From the NCBI GenBank assembly GCA_035772735.1, contig JASDFA010000002.1:37530501-37594500 (forward strand): a stretch of DNA of 64,000 nucleotides, written 5' to 3'. Position 1 is the stretch's first letter. Each line of letters opens with the position of its first letter. The translations under genes and the position numbers were made by a program. Origin of the DNA: Datura wrightii. Lineage: Eukaryota > Streptophyta > Magnoliopsida > Solanales > Solanaceae. The notes beneath the pieces were generated by a model. The model was given only the letters and a program-made list of their open reading frames with translations. It was not told the DNA's origin and ran no database searches. Shown one piece after another: positions 12,728 to 25,305 of the stretch.

Positions 12728-14460
12728 ATCCCCAAACATGAACTGTTGCTTTTCCTCAAACAAAGCATTCACTCAGCATAGTAATTGGCTCAAGCTTACC
12801 AAGACATAAGGGTTGCACATAGGTCTACTAAGACTCAAAATAAACCAAAACAACAAAAAGAATCAAAACAAAACTACCCAAACACAAGACTAATCTCAAT
12901 TTCTACCACCAGAGCACACAACAGGGATAATCACTTTAAAAATCTTTTATTCTCTAGAGGCTTCACTTTTTCAATCGAAATCAGGGGAAAGTTTCATCTC
13001 AAGCAAGATCAACAAGCATCTCAGATAATTGACATCAACATTCAAGGTTTGCCTAGAAGTTCACTACCCAACTTATCAGATTCATACCTCTCAATTGAGA
13101 TCAATATTTTACCATTTTACTCCAAGGATTCAATGCCACTCACCAAAAGGGAGAATCTCACTCACAATCATACAATTCACAAAATAAGGATTATAAGATG
13201 GAACAAAGATGCTCACTCTCTCAAAGACATTTATGTGAACACACATCGAATCATATGCTTTCCCTTCATATAATCCACCACTAATATAGAGTTGCAAAGC
13301 TTGGAATCACTAAGGACTTGCGGGTTACGATGTAGGATAGGGGTAAAGATAGGGTATCATTTGGTTCAAGTGGCTATAAATTCCCTAATGCTATTGTTGA
13401 GCAATCCAACTATACCGCTTACATCATTGAGTAAACTACACCTTATTTCTCCTTTTCACAATCTAAGTTTTCCCCAAGAGCCATTCTTCTAGATACCCTT
13501 GTTTTCACCATTAAACATGTACTAGATAAGAGATAGCACCACTCAATTCCTTTATTTCTTTCTTTCTTTCATCAAAGGATTCAATCAGCCATTTATACGC
13601 TTATCATTCAGTGCTACCACACATTGAAGCTCATTCCTCATTTTTCTATTAATGCACACACCTCCAAACTTAGGCTTTTGCCTACATCAATATTTCATTT
13701 TTCATTCACATCCTCCCTCAAATCTTAAGCTTTTAGCCCTCATTTTTTTATTCATTAGAAATTAAGGAGGAATGGGTTCCAAAATAGAGGATTCAAGAAG
13801 GGTAAAGGTGTGTAATATGATTTTCAAGAAAAAAAGTTTAAGGCTCATAAAGGGTTGACTAAGATCAAAGTTAAAGGAGGGCATTTTTTTGGTGAAGTGA
13901 TTATTCAAAGAAGGCCTAAGGTCATTTTTTAAGCTTAGCCACATCTAGGATTTCACCTTGAATCACATTCAGGGCAAGTTCCGTAAAACATGCATATGCA
14001 AGGACAAGCTAGACCCTTGCCACACAAGGTATCACAATTTCAAGTAGTATAGCTATACTCAAAATCAATTGAAATGAATAACTTTTGACAAATTATTTTG
14101 AGTTTTGCAACTCATTTGCAAATCAAAAATCCAAACAAAAAATGTAGATATCATGACAAGAGAAAGCTTTTTAAATTCATTTACCCTTCTTTTCTCAAAT
14201 CGTTTTCAAATTCCTTTGCCAAGAAAAACTTTGATAGTGCTGCTCAAAACAAGTGCAACATGGACTCAAAAAATAAATCGAAACACGATATTTTTCCTCA
14301 AGAAAGTCGCCTCTCAATTCATCATTGGGAAGTGTTACTCGGTTTAATACAAAAATCAATACAAGAAAAAAAATTGCTCCTTGGGAAAGAATCATGGTAT
14401 AAAGAAAACCTTTGGAGTTTATTCAACTAACTATTATATACAAAGATGATTGCAAGGCAC
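12728..14460 (-). other. Athila B 3' untranslated region
   Basis: Coding-free 1.7 kb between the 3' ORF and 3' LTR. It is homologous to the 3' untranslated region of Athila C: both contain ATTGCTCCTTGGGAAAGAA followed closely by AAGAAAACC, at about 14370-14410 here and 29415-29455 in C. Open frames such as 12785-13273 have no recognisable domain and lie on the antisense strand. Confidence 0.6.
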
Positions 14461-15059
14461 GGGTAATAAAACAATTGACATGTAAGACCAACTCGGCATC
14501 ATGGCAACTCACATCATAATATCACAAAGATCAAATCCAGCAAGGACCAAATGTTAAATAATTACAAAACATGCGTGGTAAGGGCATCAATTTATCAAAA
14601 TAAATATCCACCCCCAACAAAAATATTACATTGTCCCCAAGGCATAATATAAACAAGAATGAGTAGGAGGACTCTCTGTATGAGCTAAGGACTAGAATGG
14701 ATCCTTCTTGAGTAATTTTCTAGAGGAATGTAAGCATGGGCCGGATCGATCTCGAATCCGACAAGGGAAGGAATCAAGGGGTCTGGTGGGAACTCAAGAG
14801 GACTATATGAGGAAACAACTTCCCATATGTTTGGAAGTATCATCGACTGGTGGAAAGAATAATGTTGGGGCCCCAACATGGGCCGACTTGGTGGGAAACA
14901 TCCAATTTATAGTCCACCTCATCACGAGGCTTCTCTACTCCTTGAATCTCTTTAGTCGCTACACTTTCTGTCGGATTGACCCCAGCACACCAATCATCTG
15001 GGTGGCTCCTCTCTATGCTTGGTGATTCTGAAGCTACTGTTAGGAGATTTAAGTCTAGA
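14461..15059 (-). other. Athila B, tail of the 3' ORF region
   Basis: Downstream continuation of the 3' ORF on the minus strand. A degenerate C-terminal stretch (around 14980-15059) merges into sequence with short frames in all phases. No domain is visible. Confidence 0.35.
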
Positions 15060-15772
15060 CTCATAGGTAGAAACATTTCATTTGGTGTATTTGTCTATTT
15101 CCTCCCTCAATACAGTTGCATCGCTCTAAAGTGTGTCAACCTGGGCATAGAGATTGCCCAATTTATCAACCACCGGCTTCATAGCTTCTTTAATGGCATA
15201 TTGGATCATGGAGGGGATGACTTTGACTAGCTTGACTAACTGAGCATTGTGAGCACGGGCCATATGTGCAAGCTTTAGAAGGCCACCTATCGATGAAGAG
15301 ACATTCCTAAGAGGCAAGTTTTGAGCTTGGGCATTATCCGACACTTTGGGAGTTTGAGAAGCACTTAAGCCTGAAGTTGACTTCCTCTTTTTGTTGGAAG
15401 GAGCATCATTATCCTTTTTGGTGGCCAAATCAAACACCCCCTCTTCCTGATATGTTTTTTCCAAAGGTTGGAAACAAGGTAGTCAACCCTAAGACACAGC
15501 AAACTGATAAGAACTAGAAAGGGCATAGAAGTAGTTTGATGCTGAGCCTTTCTCTTGAATCTCTAAGATACGATTTCCCCCATATTGATATGAATGCCTG
15601 TCATGATGCAAGCAATGAGAATGGCTGCCTCAATAGAGTGGTGGGTGGTATTCTTGGAAGGAATGAATCTAGTACAAATGAGGTCGATCCATATTCAAGC
15701 CTCGAACTTGAGGTCTTGGTGAGAAATATCACCTTTTATTATAGCCCAAGAAGGTTGGCCCTCAGTAATAAT
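15060..15772 (-). pseudogene. Athila B 3' ORF (PF20167-like), C-terminal part
   Basis: Reading leftwards from 15772, the minus strand gives GQPSWAIIKGDISHQDLKFE, then a segment like the family's LDLICxRxxPSKN, then the open part at 15464-15126 with a basic linker KKRKSTSGL and a helical LAHMARAHNAQLVKL region. The in-frame stop at 15126 is TAG where the family context suggests Gln. Upstream it was separated from its N-terminal half by solo LTR S2. Function unknown. Confidence 0.7.
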
Positions 15773-15777
15773 ACTGA

Positions 15778-18346
15778 TGTCACGACCCGAGAGGAGACCC
15801 AGATTGTAGACATGGGACAAGGGACCCTGAGAGACTCCAAGTCAACCCATGGCATAAGCATTCACTAACTTATTCAATAAACATAAATGAAACATAAATT
15901 CAGCGGAAGACTAACTTAACATAAAAGCAGAATGAACATCTGAAGCTTAATACATGTCTAAGTCTGATAAGCCTCTAATCTGGATGAGCTGATGGAACAA
16001 CACCCCCAACTAGCTCAGAAATACTAAAACTGAAAGTACACTCAAAATAACTGAAAGTTTAGTCCTCATAGGACAAGGACTCACCAAGCAAGCAAATGGT
16101 AACTCTGATAAGCGGCTACAAATGGGGCTGAACCTAAGAACCCGATCCTGCATCATGAAATGATGCAGCATAGAAGGTATGCGGTCAGTACTTGGAAAGT
16201 ACCGAGTATGCAAGGTAAGTAAAACCGCTAGAGCAATAATAGTCTATCAAAACAAGTCATACATAGATGATAGACTTTAAGGATAAGAAAGGATCACAAG
16301 AATTCATTATGAAATCATTCTTATTTAATACATGGTCATGCATGGCTTTAGAACATCATGAATAAATCGAATGACTCAAAGCTAAATCATAAATATTTAT
16401 ATCAAAAGCTGAACAATGAGTCAAACCTTTCTTTTTAACACATGCATGCATAGGATAATCATCATGAGTAATGGATATGCAAACCCGAATGATATAGATA
16501 GTGGGAAACTAGTCACTTAACTGACATACCACGATAGAGATTACGTGGTCTCGACTATTACACTCAAGTGGGAAGAGCCGTCCAAAACCTTGCTAGGGTT
16601 AGGGACGCTACCATAATATCGATATCAAGTTGAAAGGGACAATCGGGTCGGGGATAGCTCACAAGGGAGGTCCCAATAATATAACAGAATCAACATACGT
16701 TGGCGCATAGTTCTCGGGCATAGAGTAGTCGACCCTTAGCCCGCTCGGTGCTAGACTCTTCTCCCAAAACATGCCATGCTCTACATCGTATAAATACGAA
16801 GCTCAACATCGTCTAGTGACGAAGCTCAACATGAAATCATGCATAAACTCAACAACAAATCTCAACATTGTCTATTGACAAATCTCATTATGAAATCATG
16901 CATACACTAGACATCAGATAAATATGAAGCTCAACAATGTCGTCTCGACAAAGCTTAGAATGAAATCATGCTTAGACTCAATATCATGTGAAATGAAGCT
17001 TAATGCCAACATACATCTCAATTATGAATTCATGCATATGAGAAGCTTTACTACAATACCTACCACAAGCTCAAAGAATAATGGGAGACTTTACTCAAAA
17101 ATCATGTGGTAAGCCCACTTAGAAATATCACTTCATCATTATCAATATGAGGGCCTTTCCCAAAACCTTATCATGCTTGAACCCATTAAAATCATTTGAA
17201 AACATTATAATTTGGGAGATTTCACTCCAAAACGAAATAATATAGTCAATTCACGAAAATCATCATTCATACTCAACATTGCGCACTACCCAAAACTTCA
17301 CCATACATGGGTCTACTTAATGTTCTTTGAAAACATCATCAAAATCGTGGGTAAGGTTGAAAACATGCTTTTCATCATCTACTCCATCATCATCACCTTA
17401 TATTAGGAACTTCCCACACATGGGCGTTTTAGATTAATTTTTAGAAAATAATTTTTTAAAAGAAATTAAGTTATAATCCGCCCAAGCTCGATAATCATCA
17501 ATATCAACTCCATTTAAGCATACTCATGAGTAGAAATGTAAGAATCATGCATTTGAATGAAAACCCATACTTGATCATCACAAACCAATTACAAATTGAT
17601 AGGGAATGGGCATGGGTGTGGAAGAAAGAACCCACTCAATCCCTTACATACCTGGGATTGAAGAATCTTAAATCTCCTAATTACCCAGCTGAGATTTCCC
17701 TTGAAAACCTTGAAATTCTACTCACTTTCTTCCCTTCAAGCTCTCACCCTTTCATGCATGAAGAAAATGGACTAGATGGGTCTTTCTTAGCTTAAAAACG
17801 ATGTAGTATAGGCCCTTAGGACTTAGGAATTTCAAGCTTAAAACAATGTAGTATAGGCCCTTAGGACTTAGGAATTACAAAAAAGCCTTTACTGAAATCG
17901 TTGAAAATAACTGTCAGGGGGTCCTAACGGATGACCTGACGATTTGTTACTAGGGCACATGATCCGTTGGTTCACCCATCAAGTGCACTTCCTCATTATT
18001 CATGAAAACTCCACTGTCTTTGTAACAGCCCACCTAACGGGTCATTAGGACTGATGACGAGTCGTTGGGTGTCATCCGTCAAGTACAGTAGATAAGCTTC
18101 ACTATATTTCTCTAGGACCTCCCCACGACTGACCTGACGACTCGTTTTGTCCGACCACGAGTTGTTACATCGCCCGTGGGGACCTCGAGTCCCGCATCAC
18201 CTCAGTACTTCCCCACGAGTCACTTGATGACTCGTTTGGCCTCTTCACAAGTCGTTAAGAGACCCATTCTGCAACTCCTGTAACATTTTCCAATTTTTCT
18301 CCTGATTCACTTTCGAGTCCGATTCTTGAATTCTCGAGGTATAAAA
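15778..18346 (-). mobile_element. solo chromovirus LTR S2 (2569 bp, TSD ACTGA)
   Basis: The sequence begins TGTCACGACCC and ends GGTATAAAA (decayed from a TTACA-type end). It is bounded by ACTGA at 15773-15777 and 18347-18351. Internal content follows the same plan as the other minus-oriented chromovirus LTRs, including a CATCATGAAATGATGCAGCAT dyad near 16148-16170. The GC-rich motif cluster (GACGAGTCGTTG, CCTGACGACTCG) is at 17925-18285. No internal domains remain, so it is a solo LTR. It interrupts the 3' ORF of Athila B. Confidence 0.88.
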
Positions 18347-18351
18347 ACTGA

Positions 18352-18600
18352 TATCCAAGAATATTGATTATCTTTAGCCACTATGCTTCTTGCAAACCCT
18401 GCACCAAGGCATACTAGCTCAGCCCAGTAAATTGCATTGATCGTGTCAGGGGTAATATCGACTTCTCTTCCCCTCACCAGAATGGATGACAAGCATGGAA
18501 TCTCATCCACATGGCCCTTGTGTTTTAAGATGTCTTTTCAAGCCCGATAAGAGGCATAGAATTCTCTCACCAATTTTGAAAAATAATAGCCCGGGACTTC
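18352..18600 (-). pseudogene. Athila B 3' ORF (PF20167-like), N-terminal remnant
   Basis: The minus strand encodes VPGYYFSKLVREFYASYRA, a stop, then DEIPCLSSILVRGREVDITP and DTINAIYWAE. This matches the family's LVREFYA...VRGxxVDxxPxxIN module. The same module occurs in Athila C. Upstream it is fused abruptly, near 18600, to a gag-pre-protease fragment, so the start of the ORF and the whole of pol have been deleted. Solo LTR S2 separates it from its C-terminal part. Confidence 0.75.
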
Positions 18601-20401
18601 TGCGAATGGAGCCCAATCCTGTATATGAAACTACTTTCCATGATTGCACAACAATGATGTGAGACCTCCACTATGCTCACATCAACAATCCTTTTCTTCT
18701 TTAGCAGTTGTTTCATAAACTTGGTGTACCCCGATATTTGCAACAAAGCATCAACCAAAAGAATGTTCATGGACAATATACTAAGCAAATCAACAAACTT
18801 TTAAATTGATTGTCCTGTTTCTTCATTATCTGTTAGGGATAGGGAGGTGGACAATTAGGCACTTAGGCATAGAACGTTTGAAATTTGGTCCTCCTTAACT
18901 CCCTCATCATCTATCACAACACAAGGATAAGTATCTACCTTTTTGTGTCCACTATATTTTAATCATCAATTAACATGGGTGCACTCGACTTCACCCCATT
19001 TTTTGACTTCTCACAACTTTTCCTTTTATAAACAACATCATTAGGTGTATCAACCACACTCTCAAGTATTTTCCACTTATAGTGACAATTGTCATACAAT
19101 GACCATCGTTCTTTAGATTAGAAAGTGTGTCACTAGAAAGTGTACCTTTTATACGAGGATTCATTTGAGATGACAAGTGATTCATTTAGGCCTCAAGATG
19201 CTTAATCGATGCTGAATGGGAACTCACGATTTGAGTGAGGTTGGACATATCACCTTTCAACTATTTAATCCCATTATCTGTAGATTCTACTCTTTTCAAT
19301 ATACGAGCCAGCATTTTCTCAAGTTTTGAGCTAGAGGGGTCACCAACACTTTCTTGAATTAGAGCCACTTGGGTTGCGATGATTGTATCAATCACCCTCT
19401 CTTTCATGATCACGGTCTTTTAATTGGCCATCTTTGTCTCTCCATTGACCTTCTTGATGTCTCCGACCTTGATTCCTCTCTCGTGGATGCCAAGAGCCTT
19501 GGTTGGCACCTTGGTACCCCAGGAGAGAACCCGCCAGTTATTTTGACATGTATTGACATTCTTAATCAAACATAGCGTATGGAGAATCATCTTCAAGGGA
19601 GTTGTTTACTTGAGCTCCAATAGCATTCACACTCTTGGCCCCGAGCCCATCATGTGCTTAGCCAACAACTCCATTTGAGTCATCATCTTTGCCAAAGTAT
19701 TATCTCTTTCCTCCTCCTTTCTCCTTATCTCATTTGTCATTAGGTTGGAGGTAACACTTGGGGACACCTCAGTATCCATTGTATGCCAAGATTAGTTCGT
19801 CTTGGTCATTCTATCCAAGAGGGCCAAGTCCAAAAGTTTGATCCATGAGGGAACAACCAGCTAAATTATTTGCCACGAACTTGTTGATGGAGTTAAGCGA
19901 TTGGTAGAAGATTTGCAAGAGCACTCCTCCGATAACCCATGATTAGGACACATGACCACCTTCTTCTTGAATCTCAACCATACTTCATGTAATGGCTCTC
20001 CCAGAAGTTAGCAGAGTTTTTGATTTCATCAGACAATCGCAACATTCTAGAGGGTGGAAAGAATCGATCTAGGAATGCCTCGGTTAACTCATTCCATGAA
20101 GTTATAGAAACTGGAGGTAGCTCCTCCAACCAAGATGTAGCATTTTCTGTGAGAGAGAAATGAACAATCTTAACCAATTAAATTCTTGGCTAATGTTTGC
20201 AATATTAAATGACTGGTAGATTTTAACAAAATTCCTTAAATGCCAGTTGGCATCTTCACCAGCAAGACCACCAGACAATCCTTTCATTTGGATGAGGTGT
20301 AGCATGGTGCTAGTAATATCAACCACCGTATTTCCTACTATTGGAGGTAGGAGAATGACACTAGCCACACCATGAGCTACCAGCTCATCTTTAACATCCA
20401 T
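18601..20401 (-). pseudogene. Athila B gag and pre-protease region
   Basis: The minus strand from 20401 gives an Athila gag: MDVKDELVAHGVAS, then STMLHLIQMKGLSGGLAGED and HLRNFVKIYQSFNI. After a frameshift comes the retrotrans_gag core WLEELPPVSITSWNELTEAF and LDRFFPP. Further on is a linker (19185-18991) with MNHLSSQMNPRIKGTLSSD. The pre-protease segment has LSMNILLVDALLQ, KKKRIVDV and SHHCCAI (18788-18640). The protease itself is missing; the sequence runs straight into the 3' ORF. Several frameshifts are present. Confidence 0.8.
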
Positions 20402-20544
20402 AACCCATCAACACCATTGTTATCACTAGCATGACTCATCCTTTATCATGTTCAACCAATAAGAGCAACAAAATAATGTAAAAGAAAAACAAGATGCAAT
20501 AAAAATGTAAATCTACAAACAAACAACTGACAATAAATTTTTAA

Positions 20545-20562
20545 TCCCCGGCAACGGAGCCA
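20545..20562 (-). other. Athila B primer binding site (tRNA-Asp type)
   Basis: The minus strand reads TGGCTCCGTTGCCGGGGA, 17 of 18 matches to the Athila/Tat PBS TGGCGCCGTTGCCGGGGA complementary to tRNA-Asp. It lies a few bases inside the right-hand LTR and proves the minus orientation of the element. Confidence 0.88.
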
Positions 20563-21926
20563 TTTTTGATAATGTTCAAAACAACTCTCCAATTAAGGAG
20601 GTGGCTATGGTCATATGAATAATAAGTACCCAATAAGAGGCGGGGCCAATTTTCCATAGATATTGGAGGCTAGATTTATCAAAAGTTGTAAATTAATTCA
20701 CAAGAGCAAACGTAATGTGCAAAACATAAAAGTAAAATTGGGGGAAGTGGTTTGAACAAGTATCAATTAAAATTTGTAATCACAACAAAGTAACACAATT
20801 TATGTTGACAAGATTAGAGAGACTAGGGGTGTGTGTTCAATAGGGGTGTCATTTCGATAAGTATTACAATCAATTGTCACATGGATAGGTTTTGGTTTTA
20901 ACTAAAAGTTGAATCAATTATCACATGGATAGCTTTTGGTTTTAGCTACAATCAAAGCTTTTCAACCAAAAGAGTGTATATTTTGAGTTTTCTCAAACCC
21001 CAAAACCAAAATCTATAAAACAACCAAACATTGCTTGAGTGGGCATAGACTATTTCTAGCTCTAGCTCTTAAAGGAAACTTGAATCGAGAGTAGATTATT
21101 TCTAGCTCTAACCCTTATATAAAAGCCTCAAATCTCACTATTGAAGCCTTACCAAACTTCACTTCTGTTTCTCAAGCAGAAGCAAAATTAGATAATTCAA
21201 TTAATGTTTGAAACTATTAATATTCAAATTAAAACTCAAATAAATTGATAAATCCATGCATTATAATCAATTTAAGATCAATTACTCAATATCTAATCAA
21301 TTATAAACACCCATCATTTATACACACACCTAGAAGAGAAACTAGCTTCTCATAATTAGGGAAAGAGAGATTATACCAAAGAGGAATTCCTCAAAACCAT
21401 TCATCACAAGAAATTAAAATCAATTCCAAGTTTTGAACAATGGTGTTTTCACTAGGAAGAAGAAGAAGAAGAAAGTAAAAAATTGTACTATATGCTCTAC
21501 AATATTCTCTATCCTTTTCAATATCACCCCTCTTCTACAAATGAGGTAAAATTTGCATATTATTTCTTACACAGATCCCCAAAATTCCCTTAGAAGCTTT
21601 CTAAGTACATACTTGTCTTCTGAACGATTTTGCCTCTCTGAGGATGTTCGGCTTACTCAGGTTGGCACCTGCGAAAGACTTACAGCACGCGTGTACAATG
21701 CAAGTCCAAGTCTGTATTCTCTTAATTCTTCCTATGTGGCACTTGTAGACTGCAGGTGCCAACTTGCAGCACACAGGTCCATTGCCAGTAAACTCCATAT
21801 CTTCTTGCGTCGCTCCTGCAAAATGAAAATGCTAACTTGTGGCATGCATGTCAATTGTCGTTCCTCAAACAGATTGCTTTAAGTTTAAATTCTCTATCAT
21901 CTTTGTTTCAAATAAATGCCTGCACA

Positions 21927-23598
21927 TAGTGTCGGCAAAATAAGCCCATATTTTAATAATCCGCTCATATTTTAGTGGGCTGGGTAAGTGACCTTTTTAG
22001 ATGGATAAAATTTGGTTTTAAGACCATATTCAACCCATAGAAATATGGGTATTCATGGTAAAATATGGGTTAGATTGATTGGTTAAGCTTTCAACTTTTA
22101 TTCACTCAAAATTCATGATATCACAAAAATGCTATAACTTCCCTTTCTTTTTCTATTTTTTTCTCTTTAAAGTTGATCATTTTAAAACTTTTTTCTCTAA
22201 ATATTATAAGTATTATTTAGCATTATTCAACAAAGTATCTTCTTTTTATCGCATACTTAAATACCAATTGCAAGAATAATAAATATATAACTGTCAAGTT
22301 TTTATCATGGTTGGGGTCAAAAGTCAAGGTCAACTGTCAAGGTCGAGGTATGGGTTAAGGTTAGGGTCGGTGGTCGGGATCGAGGTCGGGGTGGGAGGTC
22401 AGGAGTAGAAGTTAGGGGTCGGGGTTAGGGTTAGAGAATAGGGATCGAGGTCAGGGAAGGGTGTTGGGGTCGAGGATCGGGGTCGAGATCAAAAGTTGGA
22501 GTTTGAGGTCGAGGACAGTGTTAAGGAATGGGGATTAAGGTAGAGAAAGGGTGTTGGGGTCGAGGATCAGGGTCGAGAGTTGAGGTCGGGGTCGAGTTCA
22601 GGGTCGGGGGTTAAGGGTTTAGGTCGCGGTTGAAAGTCGAGGTCGAGAGTCGGAGTCAAAATCGGGGTCGTGGTTGGGGATCAGGGAACAAGGTTGGGGG
22701 AAGGGTGTGGGGGTCGACGTTTAGATTAGGGTCGAGTGTTGGTGTCAGGGTCGGACATTGAATGTTTGTGTTGGTGTCAGGGATCGGGGGTCGAGGTTTA
22801 GGTTGAGAATCGAGATAAGCGTCGAGAGTCGAGTCTTGGGTCAAGGACGAGACTTGGGTCCTAGGTCGAGGTCGATGTAGGGGTCGTTATAGATATCGGA
22901 GTCAAGATTAGGGTTAGGAGTCGGGTCCTTGGTCAAGGCCAGGACTTGCGTCTTGTGTAGGGTGTCGGGGTCAAGGTCGATATTAGGAGTCGAGAGTTGA
23001 GACTTTGAAAACTATTTTTCTAAATTTATGTAGGAAAGTCATTTTTCTTAAATTCATGAAAGATAATTCAATTTGCAAAAATAAAAATTCAAAATATTTA
23101 AATAAACTAAACATGAGAAAATTGAAAAATATATTTCTTAATACCAAACACACCATATAAGTTATTTATAAATATTTTAAATCATGTATTCGTATTGATA
23201 TTTCTTAAGGTGCGTTAAACATGTTCTTACTCCTAAGTTATAAATTTTCTTTACTTTGAATTCCAGTAATAATATATTTTCCTTTGCTATTACGTTTTTT
23301 TTAAATTAAAAAGTTATAGAAAAAACTTTATGACTTTTATGATACAATAAAACTAAATAAAGTATTTTCAATATTTCTCACTTTAAAAAAACTAAGGTAT
23401 TTTTTGGATATTGAATCATAAAGTAGAATAATATTTTCTCATGAAAATATGGGTAAACATGTCTTTTACCCAACCCATTTGTTACCCAATCCATTTTTAC
23501 CCATATGAAATATGGGAGGGTTGAAAGATTACCCAGTTTATGTTGACTCGTTTTCCACCCGCCCAAATTTGGGCCAACCCGCACATTTTCCACTACTA
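21927..23598. mobile_element. non-autonomous hAT element, 1672 bp (TSD CCTGCACA)
   Basis: The element has an exact 8-bp target duplication, CCTGCACA, at 21919-21926 and 23599-23606. The termini are TAGTGTCGGCAAAAT on the left and, inverted, TAGTAGTGGAAAATG on the right. TIRs starting TAG/CAG with 8-bp duplications are diagnostic of hAT. The empty site is present in the other LTR of Athila B. Subterminal regions carry many AAATATGGGT or inverted ACCCATAT words, candidate transposase-binding sites. No transposase is encoded. Confidence 0.9.
22310..23000 (+). repeat. G-rich degenerate minisatellite inside the hAT element
   Basis: About 690 bp consist of imperfect GGGGTCGAGGTC-type units with interspersed TTAGGGTTAG-like words. 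The + strand has many GGG/GGGG runs and could form G-quadruplex structures. No coding function is visible; the minus-strand open frame at 22656-22844 is Pro-rich only because of the repeat. Confidence 0.75.
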
Positions 23599-23703
23599 CC
23601 TGCACATAAGAGAATAAAGGCATAAAATACTTTTAATCGCATTAATATGAGGCAACAACTCATGTTTAAGAGCTAGATAAATTGGTAAATTACCAACTCA
23701 TCA

Positions 23704-24205
23704 CTCTTCCCCAAGCCTATATTACAAGTCGAGTAAAGTCCTATAGTGATCCCAATCCAACCATCTAATGGCAGAAGCATAGACAATAAGGGCAAGCATA
23801 TGGTATATGTACGTGCAATATTAGAACTTCTTTATGAGTATGAGGATAGATATCTCTCTTGTCCCAATCTTGTTTGAATAGGTGTGTGTGGGACATTCTT
23901 TGTTTGGTGAGGGCACTAGGGTGACGTTGTCTAAACTTCTAGTTGTAAAGGTCGTGTGGAATTCGTGTATGCATGATCGTTTATAAATAAGTTAATGTCA
24001 TTCTTTGACCTATCTATGTCAGTTGAGAAGCTTTGGAAGTGCACATGTGTTTTCTATGATATAAGAGGGGGATAAAATTATGGAAGATGTGTTGCCTAGT
24101 GTTCATGTGATTGCCGTAGATTTTCTAGTTTTCTTATGCCTAAGCATAGTGTTAATAGAGTCTTATTTAGTTGTTTGAGGATAAGCAAACATTTTATGTT
24201 AAGGA
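23704..24205 (+). other. Athila A 3' untranslated region, second part, and PPT area
   Basis: The sequence resumes Athila-type 3' UTR features, including ATGGCAGAAGCATAGACAAT and GTGTGTGGGACATTCTTT. The last bases before the LTR (about 24195-24205, GTTAAGGA) occupy the polypurine tract position but are degraded from a clean PPT. No gene is seen. Confidence 0.5.
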
Positions 24206-25305
24206 TGTTAATGTGCCAGGATTTCACGACACAAATAGATTCTTTTTACAAAAGATTTTGCAGTTCTTAAGTATGTTTTTGTGAGATATGATGGTATTTT
24301 GTGTCCATGAAAAGGAAAATAGGTTGCTAATCCAAAGTTAGAGGTTTGAGCTAAAAAATGTATAAGTGAAGATCCGTGGATACAAAGGACAAACCGTGGA
24401 ATAGATTCACGGATTGTCCTGTCTATAGTGGGCAAGTATCCGTAAGTAGACAAGTTGGCACAAGATGATGACTCAGCATGGCTCGTAACTCAAAGGACGG
24501 ACTATTCTATCATTCGTATAAAAAGTTTTGCAGATGTGCTACAAGGTCACTACTTGAAGAGCCTTTTAATGGGCCATGAAACCAAATCAAGGACCCCTCC
24601 TGTATGCTATTGACCAAGGTTCTACAAAGTTGTAAGTTTGGGTTTCAGACCACTGACATATTGATGGATCATGTAAGCTTTCACAAGTTGCAGTTTTAAC
24701 CATGATAATCTACAAAGTTTCAAGCAAATAAAGACAGTTGACGGATGATTTCCAACATCCACGGATCATGGTTGTAAATGACGGTCCGTAGAGTGCTGAT
24801 GCGGCTACGTTTTTCTAGTTTACTTAGAATAGGATTTGTCATGTATTAATAAAATTCCTTTAGGGTTTTCCTTTACAGGGATTATTACGACGTTGTAATG
24901 TGGTTTTTCTATAAGTTTTGAGAGCAAAGAGACGACTTTTCTCTATTGTTCTTGGTTGTTGAAGTTTGATTCTTGGATCACATTTTATAATATAATTTCA
25001 AGTTTGCTTATTCTTCCATCATAATTTTATTATTATGAATTTTTATACAAATTCTGATAATATGCATGCAGGCATGAGTAGCTAAATTCTATAATTAGGG
25101 TTGTGGGAACCATGATGGAATAATGAAAATGGGTAAATGATAATAGTGATTCTTAAATAATGATTATGCATGCATTGTTAATTTCTTTTCTTTGATTTCT
25201 TTAACGAATGCAAATGTTATAACTTGTCATAAACCTTAACTTTCTTGAACAAGAAAGTCTAGGTTAGGAAAATAATTTAACAATAGAGATTTGAGGCTTC
25301 CAATC
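24206..25305 (+). repeat. 3' LTR of Athila A, left piece
   Basis: The LTR begins TGTTAATGTGCCAGG just after the PPT area, as in other Athila elements. A cluster of short motifs (CCGTGGA, CACGGAT, GGATCATGG, GACGGTCC) lies at about 24370-24800. The last five bases, CAATC, are the target duplication of solo LTR S3. The LTR continues at 38138 and ends ATCAACA at 38607, for a combined length of about 1570 bp. Confidence 0.7.

Larger units (their letters stand above)
11299..23703 (-). mobile_element. Athila-type element B (minus strand), deleted for pol
   Basis: Two LTRs of the same family (11299-12727 and 20567-23703) face the same way. A tRNA-Asp-type PBS next to the right LTR fixes the orientation as minus. 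The internal region holds gag, a pre-protease fragment and the 3' ORF; protease active site, RT, RNase H and integrase are absent. It contains solo LTR S2 (15778-18346) and an hAT element (21927-23598). The flanking bases CCCAT and CTCTT do not match well, so the target duplication is not clear. Confidence 0.85.
20567..23703 (-). repeat. 5' LTR of Athila B, interrupted by an hAT element
   Basis: It begins TGATAATGTTC and ends ACTCATCA. With the 1672-bp hAT element and one 8-bp duplication removed it is about 1457 bp, matching the 1429-bp left LTR. The motif cluster (GGCACCTG, CACTTG, GGTGCC) lies at 21640-21850, about 180-390 bp from the LTR start after removing the hAT. Confidence 0.88.

Noticed and set aside
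12785..13273. 162-residue + strand frame
   Set aside because: Antisense to the 3' untranslated region of Athila B, no domain, Ser/Thr/Ile/His-rich composition as expected for AT-rich DNA.
11294..23708. 5-bp target duplication of Athila B (CCCAT and CTCTT)
   Set aside because: Only three of five bases agree; not strong enough to claim.
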